Part shown: in pieces, positions 32,655-41,316 of the stretch
Numbering within the stretch: position 1 is the stretch's first letter
Layout of the letters: each line of letters starts with the position of its first letter
NCBI GenBank assembly: GCA_020850715.1
Contig: JADZED010000045.1
Span: 21,818-85,817, forward strand
DNA length: 64,000 nucleotides
Source: Acidobacteriota bacterium
Lineage (GTDB): Bacteria > Acidobacteriota > Vicinamibacteria > Vicinamibacterales > CAVVIG01
Direction: 5' to 3'
Position numbers and translations under genes: made by a program
The notes under the pieces: model-generated
Databases searched by the model: none
Told to the model about the DNA's origin: nothing
Seen by the model: the letters and a program-made list of their open reading frames with translations, nothing else

Positions 32655-35494
32655 AGCCGCGGCTGATGCGCTTCGGTCTGCTCGGCTGCGCCTGCGCGGC
32701 GCTCTCCATCGCGCCGCGCGCGCAGATGCGCGCAGTCCCGCTCGACGGGCGGGAAGGGCATGTCGCGCTCGGGCTCGCGCTCCGGCACCTCGGCAACGCC
32801 GGCATCTTCATGCAGGCGACCGCGCACCCCGACGACGAGAACAACGGTCTGCTCGTGATGCTGAATCGCGGCCAGGGCTTCCGCACCGTGCTCGCGACGG
32901 CGACGCGGGGCAACGGCGGGCAGAACGAGATCGGCCCGGAGATCTTCGAGGCGCTCGGCGTGCTGCGGACCGGCGAGCTCGCGGCAATGCATCGCTTCGA
33001 CGGCGCCGAGCAGTACTTCACGCGGGCGGTCGACTTCGGCTATTCCTTCGGTCTCGAGGAGACCTTCGAGAAGTGGGGGCGCGACGAGATTACCGCCGAC
33101 TACGTGCGCCTCATCCGCATGACGCGCCCCGACGTCGTGATCGCGCTGCCCTCGACCGGCAATGCCGGCGGCCAGCACCACATGGCCTCGTCGATCATCG
33201 CGCACGACGCCGTCGGCCTGGCGGCAGACCCGACGAAGTATCCCGAGCAGATCCGGGAAGGACTCCGCCCCTGGCAGGCGCGGAAGTTCTACGAGACCGC
33301 CGGGGGCTTCGGCGCGCCCGCCGGCGAGGCCGCCGCCGGCGCGGTGACGCGCGTGAACACCGACGTGTACGACCAGCTCCTGGGCCGGACCTACGCCGAG
33401 ATCGGCACCGAGGCGCGCAGCATGCACAAGTGCCAGGGGATGGCGCAGCTGCTCGCGTTGCCAGGTGCGGCGGCCTCGTCGTACCGGCTGCTCGAATCGA
33501 CGGTCGCGCCCCAGCCGGCCGAACGGTCGCTCTTCGACGGCATCGACACGAGCTTGAAAGGGCTCGCGCGGTTCGCCGGGTCGAAGCCGCCGCGTGAGCT
33601 CACGCGCGGACTGTCGGACCTCGCCGACGCCGTGGCGGGCGCCCAGCGGGCGTTCGACGCCGGGACCGACGCGGCCGCGCTCGGCCCGCTGCTCGAGGGG
33701 TTGCACGCGGTCCGCGTGCTGCGCGGCGGTCTGGGCGCGATGGATCTGGACGAGGCGGCCCGCTACGAGCTCGAGTTCCGGCTGCGCCAGAAGGAAGGCG
33801 AGCTCCAGCAGGCAGCGCTGCTCGCCAATGCGATCCACGTGGACGTCCTCGCCGACGACGGCGTCGTCGTGCCGGGGCAGGAGGTGGCGGTGAACGTGAT
33901 CGTCGCCAATCGCGGCCCCGCCGACATCACGGTGAAGCAGGTCCGCTTCGGCGGCTTCACCGGCGCCGGCACGTGCACGATGACGGCGTTCACCGGCGCG
34001 GCGGCAGGCCCGGGGCAGCCGGGGACGCAGGCGCGCCGCAGCGGTGCCGGAGCGGCCGCGCCGGAGCCGGAGCTGTGGACGCTCCGCACGGGACAGGCGG
34101 CGCACTGCGAGCCGACGCTGACCGTGCCGGCCGCTGCGCGCGTCACCGAGCCCTATTGGCATCGCGAGCAGTTCGGCGGCCGCTACACCTTCGATGCCGA
34201 TGCGCCGTTCGGCCTCCCGTACCGGCCGACGCCGTTCTACGTCCAGGTGACGCTGGCGACCTCAGGCGGCGAGGAAGTGATCGACGGGCTGCCGGTGCAG
34301 TATCGGTACGGGAGCGACATCTTCAGCGGCGAGAAACGGAGCGAGCTGCTGGTCGTCCCGCCGCTCTCGGTGCGCGTGACGCCCGACATCGCGCTTGTCC
34401 CCGCAGAAGCGGTGAGGCCGGCCGCGCCGCCGGCGCGGCCGACCCGCGCCGCGCGCGCCTCGGCCACGGCGGCCGCCGCGGCACGGGCGGCGGCGGCGAC
34501 GCGGGAGATTCGCGTGACGGTGCTCAACGACACGCCAGGTGCGCTGCAGAGCGAGGTGGCCCTCGAGATTCCCGACGGCTGGGCCGCGGTGCCCGCGAAG
34601 CAGGCGGTCTCGTTCACGCGCGCCGACGAATCGGCGACCCTCCGCTTCCAGGTGAGACCGGCGGTGGCCGAGGGAGCCGGCGATTACCGCGTCAGGGCGG
34701 CGGCCACGGCGAACGGGCAGACGTTCACGCGCGGGTTCACGGTCGTCGAGTACCCGCACATCTCGCGCTATCACGTGTACGAGCCGTCAGAGACGGCGGT
34801 GAAGATCGCGGACGTCGAGACCACGCCGGGTCTCGTGGTGGGCTACGTGATGGGCGTCGGCGATCAGATGCCGCCGGCCATCGAGCAGCTCGGCGCGAAG
34901 GTGGAACTGCTCGGCGCCGCCGATCTGGCGTGGGGCGATCTCTCGCGCTTCGACGCGATCGTCACCGGTGTCCGCGCCTACGAGCGCCGGGCCGACCTGC
35001 GCGCGAACAACGCCCGGCTGCTCGACTACGTGCGCAACGGCGGCACGATGCTGGTCCAATACAACAAGTTCGAGTTCAACGAGGCGCAGTACGGGCCGTA
35101 CCCGGCCCAGGTCAGCTCGAACCGCGTCACCGACGAGATCTCGCCGGTGAAGATTCTGGATCCCGAGAACAGAGTGTTCACGACGCCGAACCGCATCACC
35201 CCGGACGTCTGGGACGGCTGGATCCAGGAGCGCGGCCTGTACTTCCTCGGCGAGAAGGACTCCCGCTATCGCGATCTGCTCCTGATGGCCGACGACTTCC
35301 CCTACAACACGGGCGTGAAAGAGGGTTCGCTCGTCCAGGCGCGCTACGGCAAGGGCGTGTGGATGTACATCGGCGTCAACTTCTGGCGGCAGATGCCGGA
35401 GGGCGTGGAGGGCGCGTACAAGCTGTTCGCCAACCTGCTGAGCGTGGGCGAAAGCGCGCCGCCGGTGGCCAAGCCGGCCAGCCCTTCGAGGTGA
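32651..35494 (+). CDS. Large secreted PIG-L/LmbE-type deacetylase with accessory domains
   Basis: 947 residues from a GTG overlapping the bshA stop. Signal peptide (FGLLGCACAALSIAPRAQ). The PIG-L domain (about 45-300) has HPDDE at 59-63 and GGQHHMASS at 174-180, the predicted zinc ligands and catalytic Asp. Then come an alpha-helical region, a beta-sandwich near 440-560, an Ala/Pro-rich linker near 590-620 (AARAS...), a NEW3-like beta domain (about 620-690), and a C-terminal Rossmann-like domain with PPAIEQLGAKVELL, RNGGTMLVQYNKFEF and GKGVWMYIGVNFWRQMPEG. Role unknown; deacetylation of an exported glycan or glycolipid is plausible. Coupling to bshA/B1 is striking, but it is exported whereas Bsh enzymes are cytoplasmic. 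Confidence 0.82.
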   Translation: MKPRLMRFGLLGCACAALSIAPRAQMRAVPLDGREGHVALGLALRHLGNAGIFMQATAHPDDENNGLLVMLNRGQGFRTVLATATRGNGGQNEIGPEIFEALGVLRTGELAAMHRFDGAEQYFTRAVDFGYSFGLEETFEKWGRDEITADYVRLIRMTRPDVVIALPSTGNAGGQHHMASSIIAHDAVGLAADPTKYPEQIREGLRPWQARKFYETAGGFGAPAGEAAAGAVTRVNTDVYDQLLGRTYAEIGTEARSMHKCQGMAQLLALPGAAASSYRLLESTVAPQPAERSLFDGIDTSLKGLARFAGSKPPRELTRGLSDLADAVAGAQRAFDAGTDAAALGPLLEGLHAVRVLRGGLGAMDLDEAARYELEFRLRQKEGELQQAALLANAIHVDVLADDGVVVPGQEVAVNVIVANRGPADITVKQVRFGGFTGAGTCTMTAFTGAAAGPGQPGTQARRSGAGAAAPEPELWTLRTGQAAHCEPTLTVPAAARVTEPYWHREQFGGRYTFDADAPFGLPYRPTPFYVQVTLATSGGEEVIDGLPVQYRYGSDIFSGEKRSELLVVPPLSVRVTPDIALVPAEAVRPAAPPARPTRAARASATAAAAARAAAATREIRVTVLNDTPGALQSEVALEIPDGWAAVPAKQAVSFTRADESATLRFQVRPAVAEGAGDYRVRAAATANGQTFTRGFTVVEYPHISRYHVYEPSETAVKIADVETTPGLVVGYVMGVGDQMPPAIEQLGAKVELLGAADLAWGDLSRFDAIVTGVRAYERRADLRANNARLLDYVRNGGTMLVQYNKFEFNEAQYGPYPAQVSSNRVTDEISPVKILDPENRVFTTPNRITPDVWDGWIQERGLYFLGEKDSRYRDLLLMADDFPYNTGVKEGSLVQARYGKGVWMYIGVNFWRQMPEGVEGAYKLFANLLSVGESAPPVAKPASPSR

Positions 35495-35621
35495 ACGCCG
35501 CGAGCGCCCGGCGACGCCGGTCCGCGGCCCCCGCGCCGCCGATCGGTTCGATGCGCCCTGCCGGGTGGCCGCACCGCGGCCCGCGCGAGGCCCGCCGCAC
35601 GTCCTGAATGCCGCGAATTGA

Positions 35622-35627
35622 TATCCT
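35622..35627 (+). promoter_or_regulatory. -10 element (TATCCT) for the E1 alpha/beta operon
   Basis: TATCCT ends 14 nt before the ATG at 35642, so a leader of about 7 nt is expected. Same hexamer as the purE and ADOP promoters. Confidence 0.4.
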
Positions 35628-35641
35628 TGTAGCCAGACTCC

Positions 35642-36625
35642 ATGCCGCCCATCAAACGCACGAAGTTCAAGCTCACCTCGGAAGAACTGCTCGAGATGTT
35701 CTACTGGCTGAAGTTGATCCGGGCGTTCGACGAGCGTCTCAGCGTGCTGGTCAGGCAGGGGAAGGTCCGCAGCGGCGTCTATACCGGCATCGGCCAGGAA
35801 GCGGTGATCGTCGGCACCTGCTTCCACCTGCGCCGGGAGGACTACATCTGTCCGCTGCACCGCGACCTGGGCGCCTTTCTCATGAAGGGGGTCGAGCCGC
35901 GCGTGATGATGTCGCAGATGTTCGCCAAGATGACCGGCCTGTCGAAGGGCCGCGATTCCGCGCTGCACAGCGGCGTACCCGAGCTCGGCATCTTCGGCAA
36001 CACGAGCATGCTCGGCGCGAACCTGCCGGTCGCCGCCGGTCTCGGGCTCACCTTCAAGATGGACAAGACCGACAACGTCGTGATCGCCTATTTCGGCGAA
36101 GGGGCGAGCAACGTCGGCGATTTCCACGAGGCCCTCAATTTCGCGGGCGTGCAGCGGCTGCCGATCGTGTTCGTCTGCGAGAACAACCAGTACGCCTACT
36201 CGGTGCCGATCGAGCGCAGCATGGCAATCGACGACGTGGCCGATCGGGCGGAGAGCTACGGCTTCGAGGGCGTCGCGATCAACGGCAACGACGTGCTGGC
36301 CGTGTATCAGGCCACGCTCGGCGCCATCAACCACGCGCGGCGCGGCGAGGGGCCGACGCTGATCGAGTGCAAGACCTATCGCTGGCACGGCCACTCGGAG
36401 CACGACAAGGCGTTCTACCGATCCGACGAAGAGCTCGCGATGTGGAAGAGCCGCGACCCGATCCCGACCTTCACCACCTACCTGCGGGCCCGCCACCTGC
36501 TCGACGATGCGAAACTGGCCGACGTGGAGGCGCGCGTGAAGCAGGCGATAGACGAAGCGGTCGATTACGCGTCGAATGCCGCCGACCCGGGCCCCGAGGA
36601 GGCGATCGCCGATCTGTATGCCTAA
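35642..36625 (+). CDS. 2-oxoacid (pyruvate or branched-chain) dehydrogenase E1 component, alpha subunit
   Basis: 327 residues. The thiamine-diphosphate motif runs from GEGASNVGDFHEA to ENNQYAYS; RDLGAF and GKGRD-type (LSKGRDSALH) sequences are family typical, and HGHSEHD is the phosphorylation-loop region. It decarboxylates a 2-oxoacid and transfers the acyl group to lipoyl-E2. It overlaps E1 beta by 8 bases. No E2 or E3 gene is nearby, so the substrate (pyruvate, branched-chain oxoacid or acetoin) cannot be fixed. Confidence 0.92.
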   Translation: MPPIKRTKFKLTSEELLEMFYWLKLIRAFDERLSVLVRQGKVRSGVYTGIGQEAVIVGTCFHLRREDYICPLHRDLGAFLMKGVEPRVMMSQMFAKMTGLSKGRDSALHSGVPELGIFGNTSMLGANLPVAAGLGLTFKMDKTDNVVIAYFGEGASNVGDFHEALNFAGVQRLPIVFVCENNQYAYSVPIERSMAIDDVADRAESYGFEGVAINGNDVLAVYQATLGAINHARRGEGPTLIECKTYRWHGHSEHDKAFYRSDEELAMWKSRDPIPTFTTYLRARHLLDDAKLADVEARVKQAIDEAVDYASNAADPGPEEAIADLYA

Positions 36626-37601
36626 GGAACTCTCCTATCTCGAGGCCATCCGGGAAGCGATGGTCGAGGAAATGCGCCGCGACCCGAAGGTGTTCGTGCT
36701 CGGCGAGGATGTCGGGGCCTACGGCGGCGCGTTCGGCGTCACCCAGGGCATGTGCGACGAGTTTGGCGAGATGCGCGTGCTCGACACGCCGATCTCCGAG
36801 TCGGCCATCGTCGGCGTCAGCATCGGCGCGGCGATGCGCGGCTACCGCCCGATCGCCGAGATGCAGTTCGCCGACTTCATCTCGTGCGCGTTCGACCAGA
36901 TCGTGAACCAGGCGGCGACGCTGCGCTATCGATGCGGCGGCCGCGTATCGGTGCCGATCGTCGTGCGCGCCCCCAGCGGCGGCAACGTCGGGGGCGGGCT
37001 GTACCACTCGCAGAATCCCGAGGCGTGGTTCGTCCACCGGCCGGGCCTGAAGGTCGTCGCGCCGTCGACGGCCTGGGACGCGAAAGGACTGCTGAAGGCG
37101 TCGATCCGCGACGACGACCCGGTCTTGTACTTCGAGCACAAGTACCTCTACCGGCGCGTGAAGGGGCCCGTGCCCGAGGGCGACGAGATCGTGCCGATCG
37201 GGAAGGCGGCGATCCGGCGCGCCGGCGACGACATCACCCTGCTGACCTACGGCGCGATGGTTCAGCCGTCGCTGGACGCGGCCGATCGCCTGGCCGCCGA
37301 GGGGGTGGAGGTGGAGGTCGTCGACCTGCGGACGCTGCTGCCGTTCGACAAGGCGGCGATCCTGGCCTCGGTGGAGAAGACCAGCCGTGCGCTGATCGTG
37401 CACGAGGACGTGAAGACGCTCGGCATCGGCGCCGAACTGTCGGCCGTGATCATGGAGGAGCGATTCGAGGCGCTCGATGCCCCGGTGATGCGGCTCACCT
37501 ACCCGGACACGCACGCGCCGTTCTCGCACATCCTCGAGGCGTTCAACCTGCCGGACGCCGACAAGATTGCCGGCGCGCTGCGGCGGCTGGCGGAATACTG
37601 A
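36618..37601 (+). CDS. 2-oxoacid dehydrogenase E1 component, beta subunit
   Basis: 327 residues from the ATG at 36618, overlapping the end of E1 alpha. MPKELSYLEAIREAMVEEMRRDPKVFVLGEDVGAYGGAF is the canonical beta N-terminus; VRAPSGGNVGGGLYHSQ and EVVDLRTLLPFD are standard. It forms the alpha2-beta2 heterotetramer with the preceding gene. The stop is followed by a stem-loop at 37656-37673. Confidence 0.93.
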   Translation: MPKELSYLEAIREAMVEEMRRDPKVFVLGEDVGAYGGAFGVTQGMCDEFGEMRVLDTPISESAIVGVSIGAAMRGYRPIAEMQFADFISCAFDQIVNQAATLRYRCGGRVSVPIVVRAPSGGNVGGGLYHSQNPEAWFVHRPGLKVVAPSTAWDAKGLLKASIRDDDPVLYFEHKYLYRRVKGPVPEGDEIVPIGKAAIRRAGDDITLLTYGAMVQPSLDAADRLAAEGVEVEVVDLRTLLPFDKAAILASVEKTSRALIVHEDVKTLGIGAELSAVIMEERFEALDAPVMRLTYPDTHAPFSHILEAFNLPDADKIAGALRRLAEY

Positions 37602-37655
37602 GCGCGGCAGGCCGAGCGTGGCGGCCCTGCCCGCCTGCAGCGGCGCGCCGGCGCG

Positions 37656-37673
37656 GGCCTCGCTTTCGAGGCC
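37656..37673. terminator. Stem-loop between convergent E1 beta and TIGR01777 genes
   Basis: GGCCTCG (37656-37662), loop CTTT, CGAGGCC (37667-37673): a perfect 7-bp hairpin exactly filling the end of the gap between two convergent stops. No T-run follows, but placement suggests a bidirectional terminator. Confidence 0.45.
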
Positions 37674-38597
37674 TCAGGCCTGCGGACCGCGCGCGAAGAT
37701 CGCGCCGAGCGCCTCGTCCACGCGCTCGTACGCGAAGCGGTATCCTTCGCGCTGCGCCTTCACAGGAACGGCGCGCTGCCCCGAGAGCAGCAGCGCCTCG
37801 GCCATTTCCCCCAGCATCAACCTCAACGCGAACGCGGGCGCCGGCAGCAGCGCCGGCCGGCGGAGCGCGCGGCCAAGGGCGCGCGCGAACTCGGCGTTGA
37901 CCACCGGATCGGGCGCGGTGAGGTTGATCGCGCCGGCAATCGCAGGTCGTTCGAGCGCGTACCGGACGAGGCCGACCCAGTCGTCGCGATGAATCCAGGG
38001 CCAGTACTGGCGCCCGTCGCCGATTCGACCGCCGGCGAAGAGTCTGAAGGGCAGCAGCATCCGTGGGAGCGCGCCGCCGTCGCGGGCGAGCACGAGGCCG
38101 GTGCGCAGGCAGACGACGCGCGTCCGCGCCGATGCGACGCGGTGGGCTTCGGCCTCCCATTGCACGCAGACCTCCGCCAGGAAGTCCGATCCCGCCGGGG
38201 CGGTCTCGTCCAGCCGTTCGTCGCCGTGCGGCCCGTAGTAACCGACGGCGGAAGCGCTCAGGAAGACCGCGGGCGGCTGCCCGGCCGCCGCGATCGCGGC
38301 GGCGCGGCTGCGCGTCGCGTCGCGGCGGCTCTCTAGAATCCGCCGCTTCCGGGCGGGCGACCAGCGGCGGCCGGCAATCGACTCGCCCGCGAGGTTGACG
38401 ACGGCGCTGGCGCCATCGATCGCGCGGGCGAAGGAGCCGGTGCCGCCGTCGGGCTTCCACGAGACGAAGCGCGCGACGCCGGCGCGGGGCGTGCCGGGGC
38501 GGCGGGTGAGGATGACGAGCTCGTGGCGGTCGGCCGCGAGGGCGGCCGCGAGCGCCCGGCCGAGGAAGCCGGTGCCGCCGGCGATGACGATGCGCAT
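37674..38597 (-). CDS. TIGR01777-family NAD(P)-dependent epimerase-like protein (YfcH type)
   Basis: 307 residues. MRIVIAGGTGFLGRAL is the Rossmann GxxGxxG; FVSWKPD, AVVNLAGESIAGRRWSPARKRRI and SASAVGYYG are specific to the TIGR01777/YfcH group of short-chain dehydrogenase-like proteins; the C-terminal DUF1731-like part begins near NAEFARALGRALRRPAL. In other bacteria members act in cell-division or envelope processes but the reaction is not settled. The start at 38597 is supported by TACACT (38604-38609, minus strand) ending 6 nt upstream. Confidence 0.88.
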   Translation of the reverse strand: MRIVIAGGTGFLGRALAAALAADRHELVILTRRPGTPRAGVARFVSWKPDGGTGSFARAIDGASAVVNLAGESIAGRRWSPARKRRILESRRDATRSRAAAIAAAGQPPAVFLSASAVGYYGPHGDERLDETAPAGSDFLAEVCVQWEAEAHRVASARTRVVCLRTGLVLARDGGALPRMLLPFRLFAGGRIGDGRQYWPWIHRDDWVGLVRYALERPAIAGAINLTAPDPVVNAEFARALGRALRRPALLPAPAFALRLMLGEMAEALLLSGQRAVPVKAQREGYRFAYERVDEALGAIFARGPQA

Positions 38598-38603
38598 GGG
38601 GTG

Positions 38604-38609
38604 AGTGTA
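38604..38609 (-). promoter_or_regulatory. -10 element (TACACT) for the TIGR01777 gene
   Basis: TACACT on the minus strand ends 6 nt before the ATG at 38597; leaderless transcription inferred. Confidence 0.4.
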
Positions 38610-38701
38610 AGGGAAGGTCCGGCGGACGCACGCACGGCGGTCGAGCGCGGGGTGGCGGACGCGAGGGGGGAGCGGCGCGCGGGGCGGGCGCCGGGGCGCG
38701 C

Positions 38702-38742
38702 TTGACATGCGCGCGCGATTCTAATTAACTAACCGGTTAGTT
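38702..38742 (+). promoter_or_regulatory. Promoter and palindromic operator of the tetR efflux operon
   Basis: TTGACA (38702-38707) is a consensus -35; with 17-bp spacing the -10 would fall at TTAACT (38725-38730). A perfect 16-bp palindrome AACTAACCGGTTAGTT spans 38727-38742, overlapping the putative -10 and the start site, 3 bp before the tetR ATG. A sharp AT-rich patch in GC-rich surroundings. This is the classic position for autorepression by the TetR protein encoded next. Confidence 0.8.
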
Positions 38743-38745
38743 TGT

Positions 38746-39387
38746 ATGCCGCGTCGCCCTCGCGTCACCCCGGAGCAGATCCTCGATGCCGCCACGCGCG
38801 AATTCGCCGAGCGCGGTTTCGCCGGGGCCAGGGTCGACCGCATCGCGCGACGCGCCGGCGTCAACAAGGCGATGCTCTACTACCACTTCCGGAGCAAACA
38901 GACCTTGTATCGCCGGCTCCTGCGGCGCGCCTTCAGCCAGGCCGGCGCGCGGATTCAGCGCATCGCCGACAGCGACGCGCCCCCCTTCGAGCAGCTCGAC
39001 CGCGTCGTCGCGCTCTTCGCCGACCTCATCGGCGAGCAGCGGTTCTTCCCGGCGATCATGCTGCGCGAAGTGGCGGAAGGAGGCGCGCACCTCGATGTCG
39101 AGACGCTCGGGCTCCTCGCGGCCGTGCCCGGGGCCTTCGGCCGGATCGTGGCGCGCGGGATCGCCGCCGGCGAGTTCCGCGACGTCAACCCGCTGTTCGC
39201 GTACTTCAGCATGATGTCGCCCATCGTGTTCTTCCTCTGCGCGGCGCCGATCCGCCGGGAGCTCGGCGCGCGCCGCCTCGCATCGCCCGACATCCGCAAC
39301 GTTGCCGCCTTCGTCAGCCACGTGCAGGCGAACATGCGCCGCGTGCTGGCGCCAGACGGCGCCGCCGGCCCGAGGTCCACGACATGA
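38746..39387 (+). CDS. TetR-family transcriptional regulator
   Basis: 213 residues. The N-terminal HTH (PEQILDAATREFAERGFAGARVDRIARRAGVNKAMLYYHFRSKQTLYRRLL) is typical TetR; the C-terminal ligand domain is all-helical. It leads a seven-gene efflux operon and has a palindromic operator directly upstream of its own start, so it most likely represses the operon until a toxic ligand binds. The stop overlaps the next ATG (ATGA). Confidence 0.92.
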   Translation: MPRRPRVTPEQILDAATREFAERGFAGARVDRIARRAGVNKAMLYYHFRSKQTLYRRLLRRAFSQAGARIQRIADSDAPPFEQLDRVVALFADLIGEQRFFPAIMLREVAEGGAHLDVETLGLLAAVPGAFGRIVARGIAAGEFRDVNPLFAYFSMMSPIVFFLCAAPIRRELGARRLASPDIRNVAAFVSHVQANMRRVLAPDGAAGPRSTT

Positions 39388-40394
39388 GAACAGCCGCGCT
39401 CGCGCCCCTTCTTCTCGCGGGCGGTCTCGCCGCCGCCTGCGCACCGAACGCCCCGGCGGATCGTGTTCGCGCGTCGGGCCAGGTCGAAGCCACGCAGGTC
39501 GCCGTCGCCCCGACGGTCGGCGGCCGCCTGATCGAGCTTCGTGTGAAGGAGGGCGACCGCGTCGAGGCGGGCACCGTCGTCGCCCGCCTCGAGACCACGG
39601 ACACCGAGCTGCAGCTGAAGCGCGCCGATGCGGAGCGCGCGCAGGCAGTCGCCCAGCTGCGGCTGCTCGAAGAGGGCGCGCGGCCGGAGGACGTGCGGCT
39701 CGCGGAGGCGCAGCTGGCCGGCGCGCGGGCCGAGATCGCCGCGGCCGGGGCGGAGCAGGCCGCGGCGCAAGCCGACGTCGAGCGCTTCGAATCGCTCCTC
39801 GCCTCGAGCTCGGGATCGCGCAAGCAGCGCGACGATGCGGTGACGCGGCACGAGGTGGCGGATTCGCGCCTGCAGGCCGCGCGAGCTCGGGCGCGCGGCG
39901 CCGAGGCGGCCCTGGCGAGGATCCGCGCCGGCGCGCGGCCGCAGGAGATCGCCGCCGCCGAGGCGCGGGTCGCCGCGGCCGAGGCGCAGATCGCGACGCT
40001 GCAGAAGGCGATCGCCGACGCCGTCGTGTCCGCCCAGACCGGCGGCATCGTGAGCGAGACGCTCGTCGAGCCTGGCGAGATCGTGCCGCCGCGCGGCGCG
40101 ATTGCGATCGTCACCGACCTCGATCGCGCCTGGGCGTACGTCTACGTCGACGAGCCGTCGGTGCCGCGGCTGCGGATCGGCCAGCCGGCCACCGTCTTCA
40201 CCGACGCCGGCGGCCGGGGCATCCAGGGGACGATCAGCGTGATTGCCGAACGCGCGGAGTTCACGCCGCGCAACGTGCAGACGGCGGAGGATCGGTCGAA
40301 GCTCGTCTATCGGGTGAAGATTGCCGTCGACAACACGTCGGGCGTGCTCAAGCCGGGCATGCCGGTCGAAGCGGAGATCCCCCTTGCCGGATGA
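39384..40394 (+). CDS. HlyD/YbhG-family membrane fusion (adaptor) lipoprotein
   Basis: 336 residues. The lipobox is LAAAC with C19, so it is a lipoprotein anchored in the inner membrane. After a lipoyl-like half (VGGRLIELRVKEGDRVEAGTVVARLE) comes a long Ala/Glu-rich coiled-coil hairpin (about 75-210), then the second lipoyl half and a beta-barrel (AYVYVDEPSVPRLRIGQPA). It bridges the ABC transporter and the TolC-like channel of this operon. Overlaps tetR by 4 nt and the next ATPase by 11 nt. Confidence 0.9.
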   Translation: MRTAALAPLLLAGGLAAACAPNAPADRVRASGQVEATQVAVAPTVGGRLIELRVKEGDRVEAGTVVARLETTDTELQLKRADAERAQAVAQLRLLEEGARPEDVRLAEAQLAGARAEIAAAGAEQAAAQADVERFESLLASSSGSRKQRDDAVTRHEVADSRLQAARARARGAEAALARIRAGARPQEIAAAEARVAAAEAQIATLQKAIADAVVSAQTGGIVSETLVEPGEIVPPRGAIAIVTDLDRAWAYVYVDEPSVPRLRIGQPATVFTDAGGRGIQGTISVIAERAEFTPRNVQTAEDRSKLVYRVKIAVDNTSGVLKPGMPVEAEIPLAG

Positions 40395-41316
40395 GGTCGT
40401 CGTACTCGACGGCGTCACCCGCCGGTACGGCGGCTCGATCGCCGTGCAGGATCTCTCGCTGTCGGTCGGCGCCGGCGAGATGTTCGGGTTGATCGGTCCC
40501 GACGGCGCCGGCAAGACGACGACGATCCGGACGATCTGCGGGCTGCTGGCGCCAGATGCCGGGGCGGTTCGCGTGCTCGGGCTCGATCCGGTCCGCGATC
40601 ACCGGCGGCTCACCGACTCGGTCGGCTATCTCTCCCAGCGGTTCAGTCTGTACGGCGATCTGACCGTCGACGAGAACGTCGCGTTCTTCGCGCAGATCCA
40701 CAACCAGCGCGACTACAGGACGCGCCGCGACCGGCTGCTCGAGATGACGCAGCTCGCACCCTTCCGCGGCCGGCTCGCCGACCAGCTGTCGGGCGGCATG
40801 AAACAGAAGCTCGCGCTCGCGTGCACGCTGGTGCACGAGCCGGCGCTGATCGTGCTCGACGAGCCGACGACCGGCGTCGATCCCGTCTCGCGGCGCGAGC
40901 TCTGGAAGCTCCTCTCCGAATTCCTCTCCGAAGGGATCACCATCGTGGTGTCGACGCCGTATCTCGACGAGGCGGAGCGCTGCTCGCGTGTCGCGCTCAT
41001 GAGCGGCGGCCGCCTGCTCGCGCTCGACCGCCCCGCGGCGCTGGACGCGTCGCTGCCGGGGACGGTGCTGGAGATCACCGTCGCCGAGCCGAGACGGGCG
41101 ATCGCGGCGCTGGCCGGCCGGCCTGGCGTTCTCGACGCCCAGCTCTTTGGCGGCCGGGTGCACGTCCGTGTGGCGGGGCGGTCCGGCGAGGTCGACGTCG
41201 CCGCGTCGATCGGCGCCCACCTGCAGGCGGCCGGCCTGGCGGTCCGAGCCATCCGGGCGATCCCGGCCACGCTCGAGGATGTGTTCATCTCTCGCCTCAC
41301 GGAGGCGGCACCATGA
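40384..41316 (+). CDS. ABC transporter ATPase (first of two)
   Basis: 310 residues from a TTG with GGAG 7 nt upstream (40373-40376); no ATG or GTG precedes the conserved domain. Walker A GPDGAGKTT, Q-loop SQRFSLYGDL, signature LSGGM, Walker B LIVLDEPT and D-loop GVDP are all intact; the C-terminal extension is the DrrA/YbhF type. It energises export through the ABC-2 permeases at 43572-45807. The stop overlaps the tolC-like start (ATGA). Confidence 0.9.
   Translation: MPDEVVVLDGVTRRYGGSIAVQDLSLSVGAGEMFGLIGPDGAGKTTTIRTICGLLAPDAGAVRVLGLDPVRDHRRLTDSVGYLSQRFSLYGDLTVDENVAFFAQIHNQRDYRTRRDRLLEMTQLAPFRGRLADQLSGGMKQKLALACTLVHEPALIVLDEPTTGVDPVSRRELWKLLSEFLSEGITIVVSTPYLDEAERCSRVALMSGGRLLALDRPAALDASLPGTVLEITVAEPRRAIAALAGRPGVLDAQLFGGRVHVRVAGRSGEVDVAASIGAHLQAAGLAVRAIRAIPATLEDVFISRLTEAAP

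Noticed and set aside
32612..34162. 516-aa minus-strand ORF antisense to the large PIG-L gene
   Set aside because: Arg/His/Asp-rich mirror of a coding strand with strong family hits on the plus strand; no start context.
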